Under the pieces are notes generated by a model. The model saw only the letters and a list, made by a program, of their open reading frames with translations, ran no database searches and was not told the DNA's origin. From the NCBI GenBank assembly GCA_965226865.1, contig CBDDEH010000003.1:806001-870000 (forward strand): DNA of 64,000 bases. The letters run 5' to 3'. The position numbers and the translations under genes were made by a program. This DNA comes from CBDDEH01 sp965226865. GTDB taxonomy: Bacteria; Chloroflexota; Dehalococcoidia; Lucifugimonadales; JAGWBF01. Of this stretch, positions 43,959 through 52,939 are shown in pieces (position 1 is the stretch's first letter; each line of letters begins with the position of its first letter).

Positions 43959-44013
43959 CGGTGGATGAATATCCGGAGGTCCACTCTGCGGCTACCCGGT
44001 TGTAACGATGATG

Positions 44014-44257
44014 GGGCTTGGTGGAGACGGACATCAACAGCGACATGATCGAGAGGTTGACCGGTTTTACCGATATGAGACAGGTAGACCCGCAGATGCC
44101 CTTAGGCAGGATGATGCAGCCTGAGGACATCGCCAACTTTTGCGTGTTCCTCGCTTCGTCCGAGGGCAGCCACATTTCGGGTGAGGTGCTCTGTGTCCGA
44201 TACGGCGTCGGAACCGAACCCACCAACTACTACGTCAGAAAACCCCTGACGTCCTAG
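44014..44257 (+). pseudogene. SDR 3'-end fragment (direct repeat copy B)
   Basis: This is an isolated C-terminal piece of an SDR gene, reading LVETDINSDMIERLTGFTDM onwards to a normal stop. It has no gene body upstream; the preceding bases are unrelated. It is about 93% identical to the end of the SDR at 40767. Confidence 0.88.
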
Positions 44258-44439
44258 CCCCGATCGACCTCATGATGGTGCTGCTACAATAAAGCCGACA
44301 TATTTCCATGAAACGCCCTAATCAGGACCGGCATAAACTGGTTTCGCATTCGGAGTTGGTTAAGTTGTCTGACGACTCCTCGCATGAGATAGCGATCGAA
44401 TCAGGAACCTAGCGAACCAGGCTGCCCGACGGAGGTGCC

Positions 44440-45513
44440 ATGCTCAAGACTTATAAGATCCGTGAGCTGATCGAGATGCATGACAACGGTGGTTTGAATA
44501 TCAGGCCCGACTTCCAACGGAGGTCCAACTGGCCGACGTACGCGCTTTGCTACTTCATCGATACTCTTTTGCGCGGCTACCCTATACCCCTCATTTACCT
44601 CAGGCCACGCATAGAGCCGGGAAAAGAGCGGCCGATTCGAGACGTGGTCGACGGTCAGCAACGATTGACGGCTATCCTGAAATTCAGACAAGACGATCTG
44701 AGGATGTATGAACACGCGGGGAAATACGCAGGTCGAACTTATTCCGAGTTGGATCCCGAAGACCAACTCCGGTTCGAATCGTACGAAATAAAGGCCGATG
44801 AACTTCTGAACGCAAGCGACGAATACGTGCTCGACGTGTTCCACAGGCTGAATGCCTTTGGCGTGAAATTGAACTCCCAGGAACTGAGACATGGGAAGTT
44901 CCAAGGTGGAACCTACAAAGGGATCTTCAGAGATACAGTCATTGATACATCCGAGCGATGGCAGGTGCTTTGGTCCCGGTACAAAGTCGTCCCAGTCAAA
45001 GGCCGTCTGCGGATGGCTGATGATGAACTGACCGCGCAATTGTTTGGGGCATTGCTGAATGGGGTGACGGACGGCGGGCAGACACGCATAAATAAACTCT
45101 ACGTGCAATTCGACGACGGAATTCCACAAGGGACAGAGGAAGTCTTCGACCGCACGGTAGAATTCATACTCGCGAATTTCCCCGACATCATGGCCACCAA
45201 ACTGAGGGGTTCCCCCCACTTCATGATGCTTTTCGCCGCTGTGGCCCACGCACTCGTCGGAATACCCGCAGGAGACATGGGTCAGGGTGAGATCATAGCG
45301 CACCCCCCAAGGAGCCCAGCTGCCCTCACTGATCTAGCAGCAGCGCGAGAGAATCTAGAGACGCTTGCAAGTATTTTGAAGCTTCGGGTAGATTCTGTCC
45401 CGCCTAAGTTTTTCGAGTTTCGCATCGCCTCCGCTGGCACAACACAGCGTATCAGGAGCCGGAGCCGAAGATTCGTGGCGCTTTATAAGGCTCTACTGCC
45501 AGAGCGCATATAG
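44440..45513 (+). CDS. DUF262 (ParB/GmrSD-N-like) protein, first gene of a three-gene operon
   Basis: The 357-residue protein has the DUF262 signatures RPDFQRRSNW at about 22-31 and VVDGQQRLTAIL at 69-80. The latter is the DGQQR motif of the ParB/sulfiredoxin-like fold found in GmrS/BrxU-type and SspE restriction factors, where it binds or hydrolyses nucleotide. The DUF1524 HNH nuclease domain that normally completes GmrSD is absent; the C-terminal half (residues 180-357) is of no family I recognise. RBS GGAGGT precedes the ATG. The HEPN gene begins at the next base after its stop. A sensing or NTPase role in phage defence is inferred. Confidence 0.87.
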   Translation: MLKTYKIRELIEMHDNGGLNIRPDFQRRSNWPTYALCYFIDTLLRGYPIPLIYLRPRIEPGKERPIRDVVDGQQRLTAILKFRQDDLRMYEHAGKYAGRTYSELDPEDQLRFESYEIKADELLNASDEYVLDVFHRLNAFGVKLNSQELRHGKFQGGTYKGIFRDTVIDTSERWQVLWSRYKVVPVKGRLRMADDELTAQLFGALLNGVTDGGQTRINKLYVQFDDGIPQGTEEVFDRTVEFILANFPDIMATKLRGSPHFMMLFAAVAHALVGIPAGDMGQGEIIAHPPRSPAALTDLAAARENLETLASILKLRVDSVPPKFFEFRIASAGTTQRIRSRSRRFVALYKALLPERI

Positions 45514-46155
45514 ATGGCGACCTCGCCGGACGTGAGTGCTGCATACCACCACTTTGAACTCAAGGCCCGGGCGCTCGAGGGGCGGTCCAACACGCCAGTG
45601 CCAGATATCTCTCCATTCTCAGTTTCTTGCCCACCCGTACACGCAGACTCCAGGTCGTTCTTGGTTCCGCTTTTGCAGAACGTTTGGGCGGAGTTTTGTC
45701 AGGATCTCGTTGAACTTTCCGTTTTTGGGAAGGGACCAACTCTAGCTGGACGCACTTTAGCGCCGATCCCGACTCCGGCGAATGCACCGAACCTGGAGAG
45801 CTACTTTAAGTCGACTCGCACCGAAGTAGCCCGCGAGACGCCGTGGGAAGGGGAGCACCCGATCTGGCACAGCTCTGAGTACATCGTACGTCTGTCCGAT
45901 CGATTGAAGCCTGACAATGACCTCGAGATTCAATCAGGGGTCGGTGCAGCTCCCGAGGTGAAAGAGCTTAACACGGTGAGAAACCACGTCATCCATGGCG
46001 GCGGTCGAAGGGAGTTTGCGCGTTTACAGTCTAAGTACGGGTTTCGAAATCTATCTGTAGCTGAGTTCTTATCATCTGATGCAGGTTCAGGAGAGAGTAT
46101 CTTCGAGCATTGGATCGGAGTCCTACTAAAAGTTGCTAAGGCTGGGGCGAGCTGA
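45514..46155 (+). CDS. HEPN-like protein with RNxxxH motif, second gene of the operon
   Basis: This 213-residue protein starts immediately after the DUF262 stop and its own stop overlaps the next ATG. The segment VKELNTVRNHVIHGGGRREF carries R156-N157-xxx-H161, the catalytic signature of HEPN ribonucleases and toxins. It lies in a helical context, with helices also predicted around LLQNVWAEFCQDLVELSV. HEPN domains near DUF262 and DNA methylases have, as I recall, been noted in surveys of HEPN proteins (MAE_28990/MAE_18760-like groups), but I cannot confirm the match. The likely role is an RNA-cleaving effector held in check until infection. Confidence 0.65.
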   Translation: MATSPDVSAAYHHFELKARALEGRSNTPVPDISPFSVSCPPVHADSRSFLVPLLQNVWAEFCQDLVELSVFGKGPTLAGRTLAPIPTPANAPNLESYFKSTRTEVARETPWEGEHPIWHSSEYIVRLSDRLKPDNDLEIQSGVGAAPEVKELNTVRNHVIHGGGRREFARLQSKYGFRNLSVAEFLSSDAGSGESIFEHWIGVLLKVAKAGAS

Positions 46156-47414
46156 TGGAGCTCAAATCTCAACCGTCTGATTTGGGACATTCAAGCGGGG
46201 CATCTAGTAATGGTGGTTTGCCAAGGGCGATTCGCTCTGTGCATCCTTACCCAGCCAAGATGGCTCCAGAAATTGCGTTCGATGTCCTCCAAGGGCGGGA
46301 CAATCCTTTGAGGCTCTTGGATCCAATGGCCGGATCTGGGACAACCCTTCAAGTTGGCAGGGCCTGCGGGCATGACGTCTTTGGATTCGACCGAGACCCT
46401 CTCGCCGTCATTATCGCATCGACCAATTGTTCCAGCCTCGACCCGCAGGAGCTGGTCGAGGCTTCGCGGCTAGTCGCGAACATAGCAGAGAACAAGGCTC
46501 CGGCGCTGGACGACACTGCCACTTTCCCAATGGGGTCAGACCTGGAGACCCAGAAGTTCGTCAAGTTCTGGTTCGATCCAAGCAACCGCCGCGAGATCGC
46601 TGCTTTGGCGGAGGCCATTCGGAAATTGCGGACTACTACCGAAATGAGAACGGCGCTGTGGATCATTTTGTCGGGCACAATTGTGACCAAAAAGATCGGA
46701 GTGTCGCTTGCTGCGGATGTTTCACACAGCCGACCGCACCGGATTTATGATCGAGCACCGGTCAAAGCGGTCGATGCCTTCCTGCGACGGGGCAGACGGG
46801 TTGCAGGCATCATCAGCCGTTCTCCGATATTCGATGCGACTCGCTTGGCAGCGGCTCGAAAAGGGGATGCGAAGAAACTGCCAATAAGAGGGGGTTCAAT
46901 TGACTGCGTGATTACGTCGCCTCCATACATTAGCGCTATCGACTATCTCCGCGGTCACCGGCTATCGCTTGTATGGCTGGGCTACACTTTAGCCCAGATA
47001 CGGTTGCTCAACGGTCCCCGCCCGCGGCGTGTGACGGAGCCCATTCGACGCATCGCGGCAGCTTCGATGAGCGCCCCAGACATGGTCGCTCCTAGCCAAC
47101 TGTTGATTAAGCAGGTCGAGGGATACACGGCTGAAATGAATGCTATCACCAGGGAAATCGCGAGAACACTGGTTCCAAGCGGAATCGCGGTTATCGTCGT
47201 AGGCAGCCCAACGATCAAAGGTACCCATGTCAATGCAGCGGAGATATTCAAAGCGCTGAGCTCATTGAACGGGTTGCACCTTGTAAGCGAGCCTACACGT
47301 TCAATACCTGCGGCCAGACGGTACTTGCCGCCACCCGGTTCCATGCCAAGGAACTCTCCGCTCAGCAAACGGATGGCAGAGGAGACGATACTTACCCTAG
47401 TGAAACCCAGGTAG
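46155..47414 (+). CDS. TSPPY-type DNA methyltransferase, third gene of the operon
   Basis: The 419-residue protein has SAM-binding motif I as LDPMAGSGTTLQVGRA (residues 55-70) and catalytic motif IV as VITSPPYISAIDYL (TSPPY at 254-258). This is the order FxGxG then (D/S/T)PPY of beta-class N4-cytosine or N6-adenine methyltransferases. The N-terminal VHPYPAKMAPEI is typical of a subgroup of these enzymes. No obvious separate target-recognition domain is seen. Its ATG overlaps the HEPN stop (TGATG). It presumably methylates host DNA, either as the modification half of a restriction-like system or as a regulator of the DUF262/HEPN pair. Confidence 0.88.
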   Translation: MELKSQPSDLGHSSGASSNGGLPRAIRSVHPYPAKMAPEIAFDVLQGRDNPLRLLDPMAGSGTTLQVGRACGHDVFGFDRDPLAVIIASTNCSSLDPQELVEASRLVANIAENKAPALDDTATFPMGSDLETQKFVKFWFDPSNRREIAALAEAIRKLRTTTEMRTALWIILSGTIVTKKIGVSLAADVSHSRPHRIYDRAPVKAVDAFLRRGRRVAGIISRSPIFDATRLAAARKGDAKKLPIRGGSIDCVITSPPYISAIDYLRGHRLSLVWLGYTLAQIRLLNGPRPRRVTEPIRRIAAASMSAPDMVAPSQLLIKQVEGYTAEMNAITREIARTLVPSGIAVIVVGSPTIKGTHVNAAEIFKALSSLNGLHLVSEPTRSIPAARRYLPPPGSMPRNSPLSKRMAEETILTLVKPR

Positions 47415-47553
47415 TGCTTTCAGCTACTACTCCGTAACTATCTAAGGCCATCACCCTTTTGGCCAGAGCCTCTCACTGCCATCTCCCACTTGACCACCCA
47501 ATCACCCTCCTCTCAACCTTATAACCAGGGCAACGTATACGGCATGCCAGTGG

Positions 47554-47587
47554 GACGGACCCGAACAAGGTTCGTCCTTTCTTTTTT
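47554..47587 (+). terminator. Rho-independent terminator downstream of the methyltransferase operon
   Basis: GGACGGACC and GGTTCGTCC pair through a 9-bp stem (one G-U) around CGAACAA and are followed by TTTCTTTTTT. This is the clearest intrinsic terminator in the window, 140 bases after the methyltransferase stop. Confidence 0.75.
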
Positions 47588-47825
47588 GCCCTGCGCGCGC
47601 AAAACGGGACGGGGTGTCCCCTTCTAACATATGCCAGGGGAATCGTCGAGGAGCTGAGACGTCGTTTTCATCGTGGCCGAAAAAGGTCCGGGCCTACCGC
47701 GGACTGGACACCATGAGGCTGACGGGGCTCATCGTCGATGCCACCACGACGTGGCATCCCCCACGATGTCGTTCTTGTGGGGAGTCCAAAGGGGCTCGCC
47801 CCTTTGGCGGAGGTGTGGGGACGGA
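47588..47825. other. Gene-poor stretch with a short hairpin
   Basis: I see no convincing gene between the terminator and the terminase relic. A perfect 9-bp stem, CCAAAGGGG and CCCCTTTGG around CTCG, lies at 47786-47807; it has no T-run. Confidence 0.4.
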
Positions 47826-48170
47826 TTGGGGCCGGGGTCGTGACCGGCTGCGGGAGTTGCGCCACAACGTACACGGAATGAACGTGGGCAGCTCCGCCCA
47901 GGAGAGACAGCATTGGGGAGAAGCCGGAGGGCTGTTGGTCCCTCCGTGAGACGTTCATAGATGGCAATATGGAGATACCCGAAGAGAACGAGCTTGTTGG
48001 GCAAATGGCCGGCCTGCGCTATCACTTCAGCAACGGCCAGGTAACAGGTAGAGAATAAAAAGAGATGCTGCGGCGGGGCATCTCCTCTCGCGACGAAGCC
48101 CGACGCCTCGATGCTGTCCCTCCTTCCCAAACAGACGCAAAATCAAACTTCGGAGCGAGCCCTTAGAGCG
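47826..48170 (+). pseudogene. Decayed phage terminase large-subunit C-terminus
   Basis: Scattered over two frames are pieces that line up with the C-terminal nuclease domain of large terminases. One frame gives GRDRLRELRHNVHGMNVGSS. The next gives ETFIDGNMEIPEENELVGQM followed by AGLRYHFSNGQVTGRE, then after an in-frame stop KEMLRRGISSRDEARRLDAV, where intact terminases have a segment like SKDEMRKRGLPSPDRADAL. Frameshifts and stops make it a dead remnant of a prophage. It shows that this region has received phage DNA. Confidence 0.6.
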
Positions 48171-48353
48171 GACGGGGCGCAGAGCCCGAATAAGCCTGAG
48201 AGGGGGTTTCCTTTAGTACGGGAAGCAAATCGAGACGAAAGTTGGTAGCGCATACGGAATTCGGTTTCGTATCTGTTAGATACGGTTTTATGTGGTATAA
48301 GTAGGTGTTATACCACGAGTGGAAATGTAAGCAACCTTAATGGTGGTGGATAG

Positions 48354-48465
48354 ATGTCAAGCGAGAATCCGTCTTTCGAGTCATACCAAGCCGAGTTCAG
48401 GCGTCTGAATTTTCTGGAGCGTTATCAGATAGAAGAATTTCCTGATACTGATACGGTACTCCTTA
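48354..48465 (+). pseudogene. 5' fragment of a gene cut by the first IS1380-family element
   Basis: An ATG at 48354 begins MSSENPSFESYQAEFRRLNF and runs to the left end of the insertion sequence. If the element and one copy of its TTA target are removed, the frame continues directly into the cadherin-like protein at 50177 (VLLS then CSPEVVHC). No signal peptide is visible and GGTGG is only a weak ribosome-binding site, so the true start of that protein is uncertain. Confidence 0.4.
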
Positions 48466-50173
48466 GCCCGAATCCACCGAAGGACGTCCTTGGGGACAGC
48501 CATTGAAGAAGCCAGCGGGTGCTCCTCTGAATCTGGGATAATGGTTTTGGAACAGAAACCCGCCCGGAAACAAGGAGCACCCAATAGATGCTGCCACAGA
48601 ACAAACCCGACCGTATCCGCATCCTCTTTGACGACCATCGCCTGGTGGCCAATGCCGGCCTGCTCCTGCCGGCCACCCTAGCCCGGCACCTGGGCCTGCG
48701 GGAACTCGTCGACCATCACCTTGACCTCGGCGGAGCGCCGGGACGGGCGAACACTGGGGACAAGATGCTGACGCTGGTCGCTTCCGCGCTGGCAGGCGGA
48801 GATTGCATCGACGACGCCGATGTGCTGCGCGCTGGTGGGACGGTCGGTGTTCCAGGCTGCGTGGTCAAGGCGCCATCCACCCTGGGGACCTTCCTGCGCA
48901 GCTTCCGGTGGGGGCATGTCCGTCAGCTGGACCGGGTGAGCCGCCAGTTGTTGGCCCGGGCCTGGGCCGCTGGGGCCGGACCCGGCGACTCGCCCCTGAC
49001 CATCGACCTGGACTCGACCATCTGCGAGACCTATGGACTGGCCAAGGAGGGAGCGCGCCACCACGGCTATACCGGCGCCCGCGGCTATCACCCGCTGCTG
49101 GCCATTGCCGCCGGCACCGGAGACGTGCTGATGTCCCGGCTGCGCGAGGGCCCGTGCCAACACCGCCCGTGGCGCCGCCCACTTCCTGCGTGAGACGGTG
49201 GGACGGGTGCGCTACGGCGGGGCCAGGGGCCAACTCACGGTGCGGGCCGACAGCGGCTTCTACGCCCACACTGTCGTTGCCGCCTGCCGGGAAATGGATG
49301 TCCGCTTCTCCATCACCATCCGCCAGCGCGCCAGCCTGCGGGACCTGATCGAGGCGATACCAGAGGAGGACTGGACTCCCATTCCCCACTGGATGGACGG
49401 CGCCGCCGATGTCGCCGAGACGACTTACACCCCGTTCCAGACCAAGCCGGACGCCCCGCCGGCGCGGCTCATTGTCCGGCGGGTGAAGCCGACACCCGGT
49501 TCCCAGCTGGCCCTCTTCGCCAGATACAGCTATCACGGCTTCATCACCGACCGGGACGGGGAGTTGCTCGAACTGGAGGCCGATCATCGCCGCCACGCCG
49601 AGGTCGAGAACGCCATACGCGACCTCAAGTACGGCGTCGGGCTGAACCACATGCCGTCGGGGCGCTTCGCCGCCAACGGCGCCTGGCTGGCGGTACAGGT
49701 GATGGCGCACAACCTGGCCCGCTGGACGGCGCGGATTGGTCTGGGCGAGCGGACCGTGATCACCAAGACCCTCAGGCGGCGGGTCTTCGCTCTGGTGGGA
49801 CGGATCACCCGCTCGGCGCGCCGCCTCACTTTGCATCTCCCCCGGCGCTGGCCCTGGGAAACCCAGTTCAGTCGCGCCTTGGCCCGGCTGCAAGCCATTC
49901 CGTTCCCGGCCTGACGGCCAGCCTGCAACTGACCCAACGTCCCCGCAATCTCGCGCCACCCCGGTCGCGAGAGTCCCCTGCTGCGTATCCTCTCGCCATC
50001 CCGCGCATCGCAACTCCCGCATAGGGCCTTAGGGGCCCTGTGCGGCGACTGAAGACCGTCCGCCGACCTCCCTTTTACCCCAAGACCCCCAGGCCATCTC
50101 CCCTGTAGCTCCCTCACCCACCCCCTTCCGCTGTCCTCACGCCGTCCATCGGTGTCCTTCGGTGGATTCGGGC
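48466..50173 (+). mobile_element. IS1380-family insertion sequence 1
   Basis: Perfect 20-bp inverted repeats, GCCCGAATCCACCGAAGGAC, lie at 48466-48485 and, reversed, at 50154-50173. TTA (or TTAG) occurs on both outer sides, a likely target duplication. The element is 1708 bases long and carries one transposase gene with a frameshift. Its GC content is clearly higher than that of the flanks. Confidence 0.88.
48588..49914 (+). pseudogene. IS1380-family transposase, frameshifted
   Basis: The first frame begins MLPQNKPDRIRILFDDHRLV and carries the first catalytic Asp in LTIDLDSTICETYGLAKEGA. After GGCCCGTGCC near 49152 the frame is off by one; two C instead of three would continue RANTARGAAHFLRETVG into the next frame. 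That frame has the second Asp in TVRADSGFYAHTVVAACREM and the Glu in HAEVENAIRDLKYGVG. All three DDE residues are therefore present, and only the homopolymer indel breaks the gene. Confidence 0.88.
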
Positions 50174-51900
50174 TTAGTTGTAGTCCCGAGGTGGTTCATT
50201 GCGAAGCCGAGCTTGAGCTCGACATGGGAGGCACTGCCAGGACCGCCGACTACCAGAGCCACGATGGCGCGGAGGTGGTCTATGCCTACACCGTGCAGGC
50301 CGGGGACACTGACGATAACGGCATCTCCACCGGCGCCAATAAGCTGACGGGTCAACAGATCAAGGATGCCGCAGGCAGGTTCGGGTTTGGAATAAACGAC
50401 GCTGATTTGAGGCACGACGCCGTTGCCGAAGACGCGGGCCATAAGGTGGCTACCTCATCGCAGCCCGCTAAGTCCACCGACGCCACGCTCAGCGCCCTGA
50501 CGCTCAGCGGCGTAGACTTCGGCACATTCGCATCTGGGACGATTTCATACAGCGCCCAAGTCGCCAATAGCGTGACGGAAACGACCGTTACCCCGACAGT
50601 GAACAACTCAAACGCGAGCTACGTGATCAAGCTCGGTGGAGTGGAAGATGCTGACGGGAAGATCTCCCTGGCGGTGGGCAGCAACGTCATCACCGTCGAA
50701 GTGACCGCGGAGGACGGCAACACCACCCGGACCTACACCGTAACGATCACACGGGCGGAGCCGCCTTCAACGGACGCCACCCTCAGCGCCCTGACGATGA
50801 GCGGCGTGGACTTCGGCACGTTTGCGCCGGGGACGACTTCATACACGGCCCAGGTTGCCAATACCGTGGCCCAGACGACGGTGACGCCGACGGTGAACCA
50901 CTCCGGAGCAAGCTACGCCATCAAACTCGGCGGCGTGACCGATGCTGACAGTGTGATCGCCCTCAGCGTGGGCAGCAACGTGATCACCGTCGAGGTAACC
51001 GCCGAGGACGACAGCGCCACCCGGACCTACACCGTGACCGTCACACGGGCCGCGCCGCCCTCGACGGACGCCACCCTCAGCGCCCTGACGCTCAGCGGCG
51101 TAGACTTCGGCACATTCGATTCGACAACCACTTCATACACCGGGCAGGTGGCCAACAGCGTGACGCAGACGACTATTACTCCGACGGTGAACGACTCGGG
51201 GGCGAGCTACGTCATCAAGCTCGGCGGAGTGGAAGACGCAGACGGCGTGGTTGTGTTGAGAGTGAGCAGCAACGTCATCACGGTGGAGGTGACCGCTGAG
51301 GACGACAGCACCACTCAGACATACACCGTAACCGTTACACGCGCGGAGCCGACGACTCCTGAACAAGCTGTCCAGCGACGCCGCGCTAAGCGCCCTGACG
51401 CTCAGCCGAATAAACTTCGGCAGGTTCGACTCGACGACCATTTCATACACCGCGCAGGTGGTCAACAGCGTGACCCAGACGATGGTGACTCCGACGGTGA
51501 ACCACTCCGGGGCCAGCTACGTCATCAAGCTCGGCAAAGTCGAAGATGCCGACGGTGAAATCTCCCTGGCGGTGGGCAGCAACGTGATCACCGTCGAGGT
51601 AACCGCCGAGGTAACCGCCGAGGACGACAGCGCCACCCGGACCTACACCGTGACGGTTGCACGCGCGGAGCCGCCCTCGACTGACGCCACCCTCGGCGCC
51701 CTGACCCTGAGCGGGGTGGACTTCGGCACGTTCGACTCGACAAGCGTGTCATACACCACCACTGTCGCAAACGATGTGTCTCAGACGACGGTGACCCCGA
51801 CCGTGAACCACTCTGGGGCGAGCTATGTCATCAAGCTCAACGGGACGATCGACTCCGACGGTGTAATCCCTCTCAGCGTGGGCAGCAACACCATAAGGCG
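50174..51900 (+). pseudogene. Cadherin-like repeat surface protein, interrupted at both ends and frameshifted
   Basis: The frame first shows a module with ARTADYQSHDGAEVVYAYTV and QAGDTDDNGISTGANKL. Five repeats of about 95-100 residues follow, each opening STDATLSALTLSGVDFGTF and ending TYTVTVTRAEPP, the cadherin-like beta-sandwich (PF12733-type) repeat of secreted proteins. A one-base shift at about 51360 separates repeats 3 and 4; the next frame continues LSSDAALSALTLSRINFGRF. The fifth repeat stops at VGSNTI where an IS21 fragment begins, and the end of the protein reappears at 54359. It is probably an adhesin or cell-surface scaffold in origin. Confidence 0.82.
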
Positions 51901-52097
51901 TCAATCACCCCGGTGAAGGGCTCAAGCCTGGGCCGGCGGGGTGGGTCCTGGCGTCGGTATCCTGGGGGCGCCGAGTAGGCCAGCATCTTGCGCACCGTGT
52001 CCCGGTGCAGGCCAAACACCCGGGAGGCTTCCCGAACGCTCATCCCTTCTACCATGCAGGCCCGGCGAACTCGTACGTAAATCTCCACGTGATACAT
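51898..52097 (-). mobile_element. IS21-family istA 5' fragment
   Basis: On the minus strand an ATG at 52097 begins MYHVEIYVRVRRACMVEGMS and continues VREASRVFGLHRDTVRKMLA, the helix-turn-helix N-terminus of IstA. It breaks off after PFTGVID at the junction with the cadherin-like gene. Only about 67 codons remain and no istB is present, so it is a relic left by a deletion or later insertion. Confidence 0.82.
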
Positions 52098-52387
52098 CCA
52101 TAACACCTTCCATAGACTGATAATCAGCCTTACGAAAGGCAGAGGACGGTACGATTTTCCACCGCCACAATTCAGGCAGTCGAGACGCCCACGTGGTCCA
52201 CTTTACCTCCGCCTTTTACAATGGACGGATGCAAGAAGGGCATACCGGGACCCACGCCCCATTGGAAAGGCGGATTTCCACCTTGACTCTAGAGGCATTA
52301 CCACAACGGAAGCAAGCTACCTTACCCCTTCTCATCCCACTGACCTCCAATCCTCAGAGGGGGCTCATCCCGAGAAAGACCATTTAT

Positions 52388-52788
52388 TTAACCAAGCAGG
52401 TTATGCCGTTCTTCGGGCAAGGTTATGGTGATAATGAGCGACGTTTTGCAAAGATCACTCGAGGCTCGGAGTGTGCACATACACATCCCTTCGTAGTCAA
52501 TCGTGGCTCCTTCTGAGTACTTCAATGAGATGGAAGCTGTCTTCCCGCAGTTGGGGCACTCCACCAGGATGACGGGTGGAATCTTGCCGTCTTCACTGAT
52601 CGTCATTGAGTCAAGCACCAACTGCTAACCGGGATTGCCCAGATCAAACCAACTTTCCTGGATATAGCTCCTTCTGGGATACCGTCAAATATAATCCCGC
52701 ATTCCAAGGGCGTCAAATGCGGCCTAATTCGCTCAAATTCCCCGTTTTCATATAGCAACCACCGTCCTGCCAAGCCTAAAATCCCCAA
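52388..52788 (-). pseudogene. Possible small zinc-ribbon protein, broken
   Basis: Two minus-strand frames look coding and adjoin. The first reads RWLLYENGEFERIRPHLTPL then GIIFDGIPEGAISRKVGLIW. The second reads MTISEDGKIPPVILVECPNC followed by GKTASISLKY and CMC, a possible four-cysteine metal site. A frameshift near 52615 would join them into about 125 residues. I recognise no family, and the flanking sequence is mobile-element debris, so this may be passenger DNA of an element. Elsewhere in 52098-52939 I see no gene. Confidence 0.3.
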
Positions 52789-52939
52789 ACCGCTGGTCTA
52801 CGCCCAAGTCTCCCCCTTGGGAACCTCTTTTGCGACCCCGTAACCGTAACCAATCCCGATGCTCCTGAGGTGGACTAGCCAGGAGCCAGCCGAAGCCGGC
52901 CAATTCGTTCCAGTATCCCACATAGCATTTCCCGGCTCA

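Noticed and set aside
46155..47414. Type III or Type I restriction modification subunit
   Set aside because: No Res helicase or HsdS/HsdR gene is adjacent, and the motif order and size suit a stand-alone beta-class methyltransferase.
47614..47949. Intact 111-codon gene downstream of the methyltransferase operon
   Set aside because: Only its last third makes sense, and that matches a terminase continued in another frame, so it is a pseudogene segment.
48865..50022. Long minus-strand open frame across the first IS1380-family element
   Set aside because: It is antisense to a clear DDE transposase in GC-rich DNA; the translation is Arg/Pro/Gly-rich without motifs.
50460..51900. Possible CRISPR-like or satellite DNA from the regular 300-bp periodicity
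   Set aside because: The periodicity is explained by homologous protein repeats of 95-100 residues.
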